DNA of 64,000 nt from Anaerolineales bacterium (GCA_020634895.1 JACKAV010000010.1:1-64000); one strand, 5' to 3'. Shown: positions 52,411 to 60,217, counted from the first letter of the stretch. The notes: generated by a model not told the origin, from the sequence alone. Translations and numbers: made by a program.

Positions 52411-54081
52411 ATGACCGAACAATTGCTGAGTGTCGAAAATCTCTCAAAAAACTTCGATCGTCTGCCTGTGCTAAAGAACGTCAGCTTTTCGATAAGAAAA
52501 GGCGAGGTGGTCGGGTTGGTGGGACGGCAGGGCGCAGGGAAGTCGACCCTGCTGCACACGTTGAGCGGAACGATCCCGCCTTCCTATGGGACGATAAAAC
52601 TGGATGGGATCAACCGTCACTTTGCAAATCAGATCGAGGCGCAAAAAGAAGGAATCGAGACTGTTTATCAAACCTCCAACCTACTTAACCGATTCGATTT
52701 CTCATCCCAGGTTTCATTGGACAAGGAAACAGGCGTCGAGATCACACGGCACACCTCCGGGCTGGTTGAACATTTCAACGTAACTCAAAACATTTTATTG
52801 GGACGTGAAATAACAAAGTTTCCGTTTTTGGGAGTCATCGATCAGGACACCATGGTGGAAACGGCGCAAAATCTCCTCGCGGAATTTGACCTGCCCAAAA
52901 GCATGGCAATCGAACAGATCCGCAATCTTTCAGATGAGCAAAGACAGGTTGTGTTATTGCTTCGTATGCTTCATCGTCCCTGTAAACTTTTATTACTGGA
53001 CGATGTCATCCCCATTCTGAGTTTCAATCGCCAGGGAATTCTGCTGGAAAAGATCAGGGACCTGGCTGCACAGGGAACATCAGTCCTCATCAGCAGCGAC
53101 GACCTCACACATCTATTCACCGTAACAGACCGGATCATTGTTCTATATGAGGGACAATTGGTTGCCGACCGAAAGACTTCGGAATCCACGCCGCGAGAGA
53201 TCGTCGAATTGATCGTCGGTTCCGAAGGACACGAACAGGTCTCGCCTCTAATTTGGGCGATGGAGAGCTATCACACGGCGCAGAAACAGACCGAGGAACT
53301 GCGGCTCAAGCAGGCAACTTTGCAGCAAAGCCTAAACGCCCGAGATTCGATCAACCGGCAATTGGCGGAACGGTTAAGCAACCAGCTAAGCGCACTTGAC
53401 CATCTCAACGCCGCCCTGCACGCCACGCAGCGACGTTTGATCACTGAAAGGGAAAATGAGCGAAAAGCGCTGGCGCGTGAACTCCACGACCAGATCATTC
53501 AGGACTTGCTTGGGCTGAACTATCACCTTGAGAGCGTGGAGGGACTCGCTGAATCCCCTGAACAGCAAAATGAGATCAGTTTTATTCGAGGCGGGATCCG
53601 GGACGTGATCGGGGAATTAAGGCAAATGTGCAGCGACCTTCGTCCGCCGACCATTGACCATCACGGGTTGTCCGCCGCCATCGATTCACTGGTACATGAA
53701 TGGCTCGACCGGAATGAAGTCCAATTGCAGTTGGAGATCGACCCTTCGCTTGGACGTATGCCGGAAATGATCGAATTATCCATTTTCCGCATTGTTCAGG
53801 AGGGATTGAATAATGTCCGCAAACACTCAGAGGCAAAACACGTTAGGCTGTCCCTGCAAAGGACTTCCTCCACCAATTTGTTGATCCGTTTGGAGGATGA
53901 CGGACGCGGACTCCCCAAACCTGTCGATCTCGCGGCGCTTTCCGCAGATAAACATTTTGGGCTGGTGGGAATCAGCGAACGCGTAGCCCTGCTTGGCGGG
54001 ACCATCAATATCGAGTCGTCGAAGGGAAACGGCACAATACTTCAGATCGAAATACCCAGTCCGTACCCGCTTGTCGCGTGA
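52411..54081 (+). CDS. Fusion of degenerate sugar-ABC ATPase and NarX-type histidine kinase
   Basis: 556 aa, with no membrane segment. Residues 1-270 are an ABC ATPase of the ribose/xylose (RbsA-like) type. Walker A G38-RQGAG-K44-S45 and Q-loop Q87 are kept, but the signature is LSDEQ (173-177) instead of LSGGQ, Walker B ends LLLLDD (D198 for Glu) and the switch His is lost (ISSDD). About 30 extra residues lie after the Q-loop (about 92-122). A coiled coil (about 285-350) leads to the HisKA_3 domain with phospho-acceptor H359 (ARELHDQIIQDL) and an HATPase with N468, DDGRG and GLVGISERVALLGG. I infer that the ABC part binds ATP without turnover and senses transporter state. The next genes encode a matching transporter. 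Confidence 0.9.
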   Translation: MTEQLLSVENLSKNFDRLPVLKNVSFSIRKGEVVGLVGRQGAGKSTLLHTLSGTIPPSYGTIKLDGINRHFANQIEAQKEGIETVYQTSNLLNRFDFSSQVSLDKETGVEITRHTSGLVEHFNVTQNILLGREITKFPFLGVIDQDTMVETAQNLLAEFDLPKSMAIEQIRNLSDEQRQVVLLLRMLHRPCKLLLLDDVIPILSFNRQGILLEKIRDLAAQGTSVLISSDDLTHLFTVTDRIIVLYEGQLVADRKTSESTPREIVELIVGSEGHEQVSPLIWAMESYHTAQKQTEELRLKQATLQQSLNARDSINRQLAERLSNQLSALDHLNAALHATQRRLITERENERKALARELHDQIIQDLLGLNYHLESVEGLAESPEQQNEISFIRGGIRDVIGELRQMCSDLRPPTIDHHGLSAAIDSLVHEWLDRNEVQLQLEIDPSLGRMPEMIELSIFRIVQEGLNNVRKHSEAKHVRLSLQRTSSTNLLIRLEDDGRGLPKPVDLAALSADKHFGLVGISERVALLGGTINIESSKGNGTILQIEIPSPYPLVA

Positions 54082-54096
54082 CTTGGTCATACTTAA

Positions 54097-54266
54097 TTAG
54101 CATTAACTCAAGTTGCAACTTTCAAATGGATTTTTTAGCTTCTCGCCAAAACCCTCACCCTGCCCTCTCCCAATGGGAGAGGGGGAAGTTGTCCCACCAA
54201 AAATAGCTTTACTTGGGGTGAGGGAAAGTTCTTGAAATCAAGGCAGCAACTTAGGTTAGCATTAAC
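54097..54266. repeat. MITE-like inverted-repeat element
   Basis: An 11-base direct repeat TTAGCATTAAC (54097-54107 and 54256-54266) brackets a unit with inverted ends AAGTTGC/GCAACTT, nested arms CCCTCACCC/GGGTGAGGG and a central stem CCCTCTCCC/GGGAGAGGG. This looks like a small non-autonomous element with target duplication. The inner part resembles the repeat at 26492-26529. Confidence 0.45.
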
Positions 54267-54385
54267 ATTAAATTGAGTAAACATAAGGATTTAGGGGATA
54301 ACCCCCAATTTTAAAGGGGGGTATCCATACTTCCATTAGGGGATTTGGCAATTTACAAACTCTCATCAAAAAAATAAACTGTTAA

Positions 54386-54391
54386 TATAAT
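54386..54391 (+). promoter_or_regulatory. Candidate -10 box for the sugar-transport operon
   Basis: Perfect TATAAT in an AT-rich stretch. The -35 region (TCATCA at 17 bases) is poor, which fits an activator-dependent promoter but is weak evidence by itself. Confidence 0.35.
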
Positions 54392-54539
54392 AATAAAAGT
54401 AGTCGTTTATCAACTCCCTGCCGTTTAAAACGGCGGGAAGAAAATGCAGGCTTTTTTCAGTTTTAAACTGTAGGAAGGCTCCAGCTTTAATCTCTGTTTG
54501 GACGGCTCTATGATTTTTTCGCATAAAAAACGTGAAAAT

Positions 54540-54586
54540 AATGAAGCATTATCCGGCTCTCTGCCGGAGGGTGCTTCATTTTGTTT
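54540..54586 (+). terminator. Terminator-like hairpin in the binding-protein leader
   Basis: AATGAAGCA/TGCTTCATT outer stem, TTA/GGG internal loop, TCCGGC/GCCGGA inner stem and a five-base loop, followed by TTGTTT. It could be an attenuator or a 5' stabilising hairpin ahead of the sugar-binding gene. Confidence 0.5.
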
Positions 54587-54595
54587 AATCACAGC

Positions 54596-54606
54596 GAAAG
54601 GAGGTG
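54596..54606 (+). promoter_or_regulatory. Shine-Dalgarno-like sequence without start codon (STAB-SD-like)
   Basis: GAAAGGAGGTG matches the complement of the 16S rRNA 3' end over 11 bases but has no start codon at translational spacing. The real start is 93 bases downstream and has its own AAGGAG. A matching sequence precedes the second sugar-binding protein gene at 61324. Confidence 0.5.
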
Positions 54607-54688
54607 GTTTACAACAAGCGATCCAAAACACAACCCCAGTATCTGATTTAACCGTTCACACATCATCTTCAAAATCAAGGAGAGAAGA

Positions 54689-56845
54689 ATGAATAAAAAG
54701 TTATTCGTATTGTTCAGTGCGCTCGCGATCATTTCGATGGCATTGGCTGCTTGTGGAGGCAGCACTGCCACGCAGTCATCGTCGGGCGACAATCTGGCTG
54801 TCGGCATCGTCCTCCCAACCAAGGATGAACCGCGCTGGATCCAGGATGAGACCCGCTTCAATGACGCGCTCAAGGCTCAAGGCTACAACGTTGAGATCCT
54901 CTTCAGCCAGGGCGATTCCGCCAAGGAAAAAGCCAACGTCGAAGCACTCATCGCCAAGGGCATCAAAGTCCTCATCCTCACCCCGCAGGATGGCGCTGCC
55001 GCCGCTGCCGCCGCTGAAGAAGCCCGCGCCGCAGGCGTGAAAGTCATCGCGTACGACCGCCTGATCCTCAACACCGACGCTGTCGACTACTATGTCACCT
55101 TCGACAGCATCGCTGTCGGTGAAGCTCAGGCTCAGTACCTCGTTGACCATGCCACCGGTTCCGGTAACCCGCTCTACCTCTATGCCGGCGCTGCCTCCGA
55201 CAACAACGCCTTCCTCTTCTTCGAAGGCGCATGGAATGTCCTCCAGCCCAAGATCGCTGACGGTACCTTCGTCATCAAGAACTCCAGCGAAGCCGTTGCC
55301 CTTCAGGACAAGGCTGAACTGACCCGCGACGAGATGGGCAAGATCATCGGTCAGGTCACCACCAACTGGGACTTCAACACCGCCAAGACTTTGGCTGAGT
55401 CCAACCTGACTGCCGCCTCCGCCGCCGACAAGGGTGATGTCTTCATCCTCGCCCCCAACGACGGAACCGCCCGCGCCATTGCCGATGCCTTCGGTGCCGA
55501 CAGCGATGTCAGCAGCTACATCGTCACCGGTCAGGATGCTGAGGAAGCCTCCGTCCAATACATCATCGACGGCAAGCAGTCCATGACCGTTCTGAAGGAC
55601 GTCCGCACTCTCGTGGCGGATGCCATCAGCGCTGCGGTCGCCTTCGTTGAAGGCAGCACTCCTCCGCAGACCAACACCTACAACAACGGCAAGATCGATG
55701 TTCCTGCCAAACCGTCCGAGGTCATTTCGGTTGACCAGTCCAACGTCAAAGCCGCTATCATTGACTCCGGCTACTGGCCTGCCAGCGATTTCACCGGTCT
55801 TGATGCGATGGGCTCCATGCCCGAAGTATCCGGCTCGGTCGGCATTGTCCTTCCAACCAAGGATGAGCCGCGCTGGATCCAGGATGAGACCCGCTTCAAA
55901 GACGCGCTGACAGCTCAGGGCTACGACGTTGAGATCCTCTTCAGCCAGGGCGATTCCGCCAAGGAAAAAGCCAACGTTGAAGCACTCATCGCCAAGGGCA
56001 TCAAAGTCCTCATCCTCACCCCGCAGGATGGCGCTGCCGCCGCTGCCGCCGCTGAAGAAGCGCATGCCGCTGGAATCAAGGTCATCGCGTACGACCGCCT
56101 GATCCTCAACACCGACGCTGTCGACTACTATGTCACCTTCGACAGCATTGCCGTTGGTGCCGCACAGGCTCAGTACCTCGTTGACCATGCCACCGGTTCC
56201 GGTAACCCGCTCTACCTCTATGCCGGCGCTGCCTCAGACAACAACGCCTTCCTCTTCTTCGAAGGCGCATGGAATGTCCTCCAGCCCAAGATCGCTGACG
56301 GTACCTTCGTCATCAAGAACTCCAGCGAAGCCGTTGCCCTTCAGGACAAGGCTGAACTGACCCGCGACGAGATGGGCAAGATCATCGGTCAGGTCACCAC
56401 CAACTGGGACTTCAACACCGCCAAGACCCTGGCTGAGTCCAACCTGACTGCCGCCTCCGCCGCCGACAAGGGTGATGTCTTCATCCTCGCCCCCAACGAC
56501 GGAACCGCCCGCGCCATTGCCGATGCCTTCGGTGCCGACAGCGATGTCAGCAGCTATATCGTCACCGGTCAGGATGCTGAGGAAGCCTCCGTCCAATACA
56601 TCATCGACGGCAAGCAGTCCATGACCGTTCTGAAGGACGTCCGCACCCTCGTGGCGGATGCCATCAGCGCTGCGGTCGCCTTCCTCGAGGGCAATACTCC
56701 TCCGCAGACCAACACCTACAACAACGGCAAGATCGATGTGCCTGCCAAACCGTCCGAGGTCATCTCGGTTGACCAAGCCAACGTCAAGGAAGCCATCATC
56801 GACTCCGGCTACTGGCCTGCCAGCGATTTCACTGGTCTGAAGTAA
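54689..56845 (+). CDS. ChvE/XylF-type sugar-binding lipoprotein, tandem duplicated
   Basis: 718 aa lipoprotein (signal ending LAAC, C22) made of two complete periplasmic-binding-protein-like domains. Copy 1 spans residues 38-371 and copy 2 spans 384-717, at an offset of 346 aa (1038 bases). By my count they differ at about ten of 334 residues. Each unit has the ChvE/XylF features GIVLPTKDEPRWIQDETRF, VIAYDRLILNTD, a DNNAF loop and SYIVTGQDAEEASV. A linker DAMGSMPEVSGS joins them. Typical family members have one domain. The copies carry scattered silent differences, so this is not a simple assembly duplicate. Codon use is strongly biased, suggesting high expression. ATPase and permease genes follow. 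Confidence 0.93.
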   Translation: MNKKLFVLFSALAIISMALAACGGSTATQSSSGDNLAVGIVLPTKDEPRWIQDETRFNDALKAQGYNVEILFSQGDSAKEKANVEALIAKGIKVLILTPQDGAAAAAAAEEARAAGVKVIAYDRLILNTDAVDYYVTFDSIAVGEAQAQYLVDHATGSGNPLYLYAGAASDNNAFLFFEGAWNVLQPKIADGTFVIKNSSEAVALQDKAELTRDEMGKIIGQVTTNWDFNTAKTLAESNLTAASAADKGDVFILAPNDGTARAIADAFGADSDVSSYIVTGQDAEEASVQYIIDGKQSMTVLKDVRTLVADAISAAVAFVEGSTPPQTNTYNNGKIDVPAKPSEVISVDQSNVKAAIIDSGYWPASDFTGLDAMGSMPEVSGSVGIVLPTKDEPRWIQDETRFKDALTAQGYDVEILFSQGDSAKEKANVEALIAKGIKVLILTPQDGAAAAAAAEEAHAAGIKVIAYDRLILNTDAVDYYVTFDSIAVGAAQAQYLVDHATGSGNPLYLYAGAASDNNAFLFFEGAWNVLQPKIADGTFVIKNSSEAVALQDKAELTRDEMGKIIGQVTTNWDFNTAKTLAESNLTAASAADKGDVFILAPNDGTARAIADAFGADSDVSSYIVTGQDAEEASVQYIIDGKQSMTVLKDVRTLVADAISAAVAFLEGNTPPQTNTYNNGKIDVPAKPSEVISVDQANVKEAIIDSGYWPASDFTGLK
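54800..55803 (+). repeat. Tandem repeat unit 1 of the sugar-binding gene
   Basis: First copy of a roughly 1004-base unit, nearly identical in DNA to 55838-56841. The frame is kept across the junction. Confidence 0.9.
55838..56841 (+). repeat. Tandem repeat unit 2 of the sugar-binding gene
   Basis: Second copy, at offset 1038 bases. Differences from copy 1 cluster near the 5' end and near the last 150 bases; the middle is almost unchanged, which suggests recent duplication or gene conversion. Confidence 0.9.
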
Positions 56846-56863
56846 TAAGTAATTTCTAGAAAT

Positions 56864-56906
56864 AAAGGAATAGTGATGGTCTATCCGTCACTATTCCTTT
56901 ATAATT
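56864..56906 (+). terminator. Attenuator hairpin after the binding-protein gene
   Basis: AAAGGAATAGTGA/TCACTATTCCTTT, 13 perfect pairs with an 11-base loop, then ATAATTCTC. Placed between the binding protein and its ATPase, it would let the binding protein be made in excess. Confidence 0.75.
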
Positions 56907-57048
56907 CTCTTGTAGCTTTTCCATACAAGTCGCCTTCATAGCTCAGATTTGCCCCCAAGAAACGAAAAGACGACTTAACTGTTTAAATCATGCATCATAA
57001 AATACCGAAGTACAAAACCATCCAAACCCGGAACAGGAGGATGTATAG

Positions 57049-57846
57049 ATGAATCATACATCGGAAGCTGCGCCTGTTATTGAAATGCGCAACATCAGAA
57101 AGAATTTTGGCGCCGTTCAGGCGCTGCGCGGCGTGAACCTGACCTTGCACCATAATGAAGTGTTAGGCTTGGTAGGCGACAACGCCGCCGGCAAATCCAC
57201 ATTGATGAAGGTACTCAGCGGCGCGTACACTCCCGACGAAGGGGATATCCTCATCGAAGGACAGAAGTCCCATTTTGCCAACCCCATGGATGCCCGCCGC
57301 CAGGGTATTGAGATGGTTTATCAGGATTACGCCCTTGCGAACAACCTCGACGTGGCTGCCAATGTGTTTCTGGGACGTGAAGCAGTCCAAATGAAGCTGG
57401 GACCGATCAGCATCATGGATTACCATCACATGGAGCAGGAAACGAGAAGCCTGCTGAACCGCCTCAAGATCAATATCGCGTCTGTCCGCTCGAGAGTGGA
57501 AAGATTGTCTGGCGGGCAGCGCCAGGCTGTGGCAATTGCCCGGGCAACCGCCTTCAACGCCAAAGTCATCATCATGGATGAGCCCACTGCGGCATTGAGC
57601 GTGGCAGCGATCGAAAAAGTACTCGAACTGGTGAAAGAGCTCAAGTCACAGGGTGCCTCGGTCATCATCATCAGCCACCGGCTGGAGGATATCTACAATG
57701 TAAGCGATCGCATGATCGTCCTGCGTCATGGTCGCAAGGTCTCCGATACCCCGGTAAAAGGGGACATTCACGAATTCAACGAACGCGTTGTGGCATATAT
57801 GACCGGCGCGCGGGATGATTTCGCTGAAAGCAATCCAGCCCAATAG
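57049..57846 (+). CDS. Sugar ABC transporter ATP-binding protein, single domain
   Basis: 265 aa. All motors are intact: Walker A GDNAAGKST (residues 43-51), Q-loop MVYQDYALANNL, signature RLSGGQRQ, Walker B VIIMDEPTAAL and the switch His in IIISHRLEDI. Ribose/xylose-type systems usually have a double-length ATPase (about 500 aa); this one is the short FrcA-like form, so it must act as a dimer or pair with another ABC domain. The degenerate ABC domain of the kinase fusion is a candidate partner by inference. GGAGG lies before the ATG. Confidence 0.94.
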   Translation: MNHTSEAAPVIEMRNIRKNFGAVQALRGVNLTLHHNEVLGLVGDNAAGKSTLMKVLSGAYTPDEGDILIEGQKSHFANPMDARRQGIEMVYQDYALANNLDVAANVFLGREAVQMKLGPISIMDYHHMEQETRSLLNRLKINIASVRSRVERLSGGQRQAVAIARATAFNAKVIIMDEPTAALSVAAIEKVLELVKELKSQGASVIIISHRLEDIYNVSDRMIVLRHGRKVSDTPVKGDIHEFNERVVAYMTGARDDFAESNPAQ

Positions 57847-57864
57847 CTGCAAGGAGGATCGAAT

Positions 57865-59049
57865 ATGTCATTCCTTTCCGACATACGGAAATTATTAAGA
57901 GAAAATATTCGTGAATACGGCATGTTCATTGCCCTGTTCATTATTATGGGGGTCTTTGCGATCACAACCAAAGGTCTATTTATTTCTTCAAGAAATCTGG
58001 TCAATCTTGTTAACCAAACCGGCTACATTGCAGTCCTTGCAGTGGGCATGACCCTTGTTATTGTTATTCGTCACATTGACCTATCGGTCGGCTTCCTCGC
58101 AGGCTTCCTCGGCGCGGTGGCGGCAATCGCCATGGTCTCGTGGAACCTGCCGGTCTATATCGTCATTCCACTCGTCATGGTTTTTGGGATCCTCGCGGGA
58201 CTGGTGACATCCTTCCTCGTCGCTCAACTGGGAATTCCCTCCTTCGTTGCAACTCTTGCCGGGTGGCTCGGCTACCGCGGCGCTTTGCAATTGATCACCA
58301 TCTCCACCGGAACGATCATCATCCCAAACGACACATTCAATGCCATGGGCAATGGATTTATTCCAGACATTCCAGACATCGGCATCCTCCCGGACAAACA
58401 CAAAGTAACTCTCATCCTCGGATTGATCGCGATAGTTCTCTTCATCTTAAGTGAACTCAATAACCGCAAAAAGATGATAAAAAACCAGTTCGAAGTTTCA
58501 TCGATCGCGATGTTCACACTAAAACTGGTTTTCATCTCAGGGCTGGTTGGCGGAATTGCCTGGATTCTTGCTGGGTATCAAGGCTTATCATGGACTGCGG
58601 TAGTTATTTTGATCGTGGTCGCATTTTATGACTTCATAACCTCAAAAACAGTGTTGGGCAGGCACATCTACGCGGTTGGCGGCAACCCGGAAGCAGCCGA
58701 ACTAAGCGGTATCAGCGTCAAACGTATCACGCATGTGGTCTTTGCTTCCATGGGCATGCTCTCAGCCTTGTCCGGCATGTTATTCGCAGCCCGTTTGCGG
58801 TCCGCCACCACCACAGCCGGTACCCTTTTCGAATTGGACGCCATCGCCGCAGCATTCGTCGGCGGCGTGTCGGCGGCTGGCGGCGTCGGCAGAGTGATGG
58901 GATCGTTGATCGGCGCCCTCGTCATGACGTCACTGACAAGCGGCATGAACCTGATGGGCATCGACATCTCCTACCAGTACATCGTCCGCGCCGGTGTGCT
59001 TGTGGCAGCCGTGATCTTCGACGTGGCAACCCGCAACCGCGGAAATTAA
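57865..59049 (+). CDS. Sugar ABC transporter permease (XylH/RbsC family)
   Basis: 394 aa, with about ten membrane spans in the branched-chain/ribose permease family. Characteristic regions are GMTLVIVIRHIDLSVGFLAG, LGIPSFVATLAGWLGYRGAL, AVGGNPEAAELSGISV, which contacts the ATPase, and AAAFVGGVSAAGGVG. AAGGAGG sits before the start. It follows the ATPase gene by 18 bases and forms one operon with it. The transporter is likely for a pentose or related sugar, but specificity cannot be read. Confidence 0.94.
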   Translation: MSFLSDIRKLLRENIREYGMFIALFIIMGVFAITTKGLFISSRNLVNLVNQTGYIAVLAVGMTLVIVIRHIDLSVGFLAGFLGAVAAIAMVSWNLPVYIVIPLVMVFGILAGLVTSFLVAQLGIPSFVATLAGWLGYRGALQLITISTGTIIIPNDTFNAMGNGFIPDIPDIGILPDKHKVTLILGLIAIVLFILSELNNRKKMIKNQFEVSSIAMFTLKLVFISGLVGGIAWILAGYQGLSWTAVVILIVVAFYDFITSKTVLGRHIYAVGGNPEAAELSGISVKRITHVVFASMGMLSALSGMLFAARLRSATTTAGTLFELDAIAAAFVGGVSAAGGVGRVMGSLIGALVMTSLTSGMNLMGIDISYQYIVRAGVLVAAVIFDVATRNRGN

Positions 59050-59070
59050 AAAATAAAAAAACTCGTTTCA

Positions 59071-59108
59071 ATGAGTCTGGTTTCTTTCCGAAGCCAGACT
59101 CATTTCTT
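59071..59108 (+). terminator. Terminator of the sugar-transport operon
   Basis: ATGAGTCTGG/CCAGACTCAT stem with a 13-base loop, then TTCTTAT. Confidence 0.75.
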
Positions 59109-59126
59109 ATATAAAAGGATGTTCAA

Positions 59127-60110
59127 ATGGAAAAGATTCTTAACTGGGGACTTCTCTCGACAGCAAAGATCAACCGCGCCTTGATACCTCCTCTCCGCGC
59201 TTCAAAACGGACCCGGTTGCTGGGCGTCGCATCCAGAAACCAATCCTCCGCCGACGCTTATGCTCGCGAGTGGAATATTCCGCGCGCATATGGCAGTTAC
59301 GAAGCCATGCTCGCAGACCCGGAGATCGACGTAATTTACAACCCCCTGCCCAATCACCTCCATGCCGAGTGGACGATCAAAGTGCTACAAGCCGGGAAAC
59401 ATGTCCTGTGCGAAAAGCCAATGGTGCTGACTCTCGCCGAAGCGGATCAGATCATTGCAGCCACGCAGGAAACCGGTAAAGTGGTCGCAGAGGCGTTTAT
59501 GTATCGTCATCATCCGCAGACGCTTAAAGTAAAGGAATTGATAGACAGCGGCGCGATCGGAGAAATGCAGCTAATCAAAGGAGCCTTCACTTTCACGTTG
59601 AAACGAGAGGGGAATTTTCGTTGGGTTAGGGAATACGGAGGCGGCAGTCTATGGGACGTAGGGTGTTACCCGATCTCGTTTGCGCGGATGCTCGTCGGCG
59701 TGGAACCGGCTGAGGTTTTTGGCTGGCAGGTTACGGGTCCGGAGGGAAGCGACGATTCCTTCTTCGGTCAGATGCGTTTCGGGAATGGAGTCCATATGCA
59801 ATTCGATTGCGGCTTTACATCCACACCGCGTTCCTTTATCGAGATCGTGGGCACAGCCGGAAGTATGCAGGTGCCAAACGCTTTTAAACCAGGCAGGAAA
59901 AGTGAATTCAAGATCATTCGCGGCGATGAAATAGAAACGATAAAGATCAAAGGGCAGGAACTGTATCTTGGCGAGGTTGAGGATATGTGCAATGCCATTT
60001 TGAATCAGCAACCGCCCCGAATATCGCTTAGTGACAGCCGGAACAATATCGCTGCCATTTTGGGTCTATACAAGTCGGCTCAGGAAGGAAACCCTATCAA
60101 CCTTTCCTGA
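59127..60110 (+). CDS. Gfo/Idh/MocA family oxidoreductase
   Basis: 327 aa, NAD(P)-dependent sugar or polyol dehydrogenase. The N-terminal Rossmann fold starts WGLLSTAKINRALIPPL, a pattern seen in D-xylose 1-dehydrogenase-type members. EKP of the active region is in VLCEKPMVLTLAEAD, and the catalytic-site strand is YGGGSLWDVGCYPI (about residues 170-183). AAAGGA precedes the ATG. It lies just after the transporter operon but behind a terminator, so it may have its own promoter. It probably acts on the imported sugar. Confidence 0.9.
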   Translation: MEKILNWGLLSTAKINRALIPPLRASKRTRLLGVASRNQSSADAYAREWNIPRAYGSYEAMLADPEIDVIYNPLPNHLHAEWTIKVLQAGKHVLCEKPMVLTLAEADQIIAATQETGKVVAEAFMYRHHPQTLKVKELIDSGAIGEMQLIKGAFTFTLKREGNFRWVREYGGGSLWDVGCYPISFARMLVGVEPAEVFGWQVTGPEGSDDSFFGQMRFGNGVHMQFDCGFTSTPRSFIEIVGTAGSMQVPNAFKPGRKSEFKIIRGDEIETIKIKGQELYLGEVEDMCNAILNQQPPRISLSDSRNNIAAILGLYKSAQEGNPINLS

Positions 60111-60151
60111 ACTTTGTTTAACGGCACAACTAATTCAAAGCGCCAATATAT

Positions 60152-60180
60152 AGGTCAATTTCCCCCCATGTGGTTATAAT
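60152..60180 (+). promoter_or_regulatory. Possible promoter of the maltose-type operon
   Basis: AGGTCA (60152-60157), 17 bases and TATAAT (60175-60180). The -10 lies inside an inverted repeat GTGGTT/AACCAC (60170-60188) that could be an operator. Only three of six -35 bases match. Confidence 0.35.
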
Positions 60181-60217
60181 AAAACCACTATACTCTTTCG
60201 GACTGGAGGTAATACCC

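Larger units (their letters stand above)
54082..54688 (+). other. 607-base intergenic region with structured leader
   Basis: No gene is visible. It holds a MITE-like element (54097-54266), a possible -10 TATAAT at 54386-54391, and a series of hairpins downstream: 54415-54438 (TCCC-GCCGTT/AACGGC-GGGA), 54458-54470 (CAGTTT/AAACTG), 54514-54530 (T6/A6) and 54540-54586. An anti-SD-like GAAAGGAGGTG (54596-54606) and a G-poor stretch lead to the binding-protein gene. If transcription starts near 54398, the leader is about 290 nt. Confidence 0.6.

Noticed and set aside
54776..56188. Antisense open frame of 470 codons over the sugar-binding gene
   Set aside because: It mirrors the strong codon bias of the plus-strand gene and repeats with its duplicated units. 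It shows no start signal of its own.
54800..56841. Duplicated binding-protein units as an assembly artefact
   Set aside because: The copies differ at scattered silent and coding sites and the linker is unique, which a collapsed or doubled contig would not give. Long reads would still be useful.
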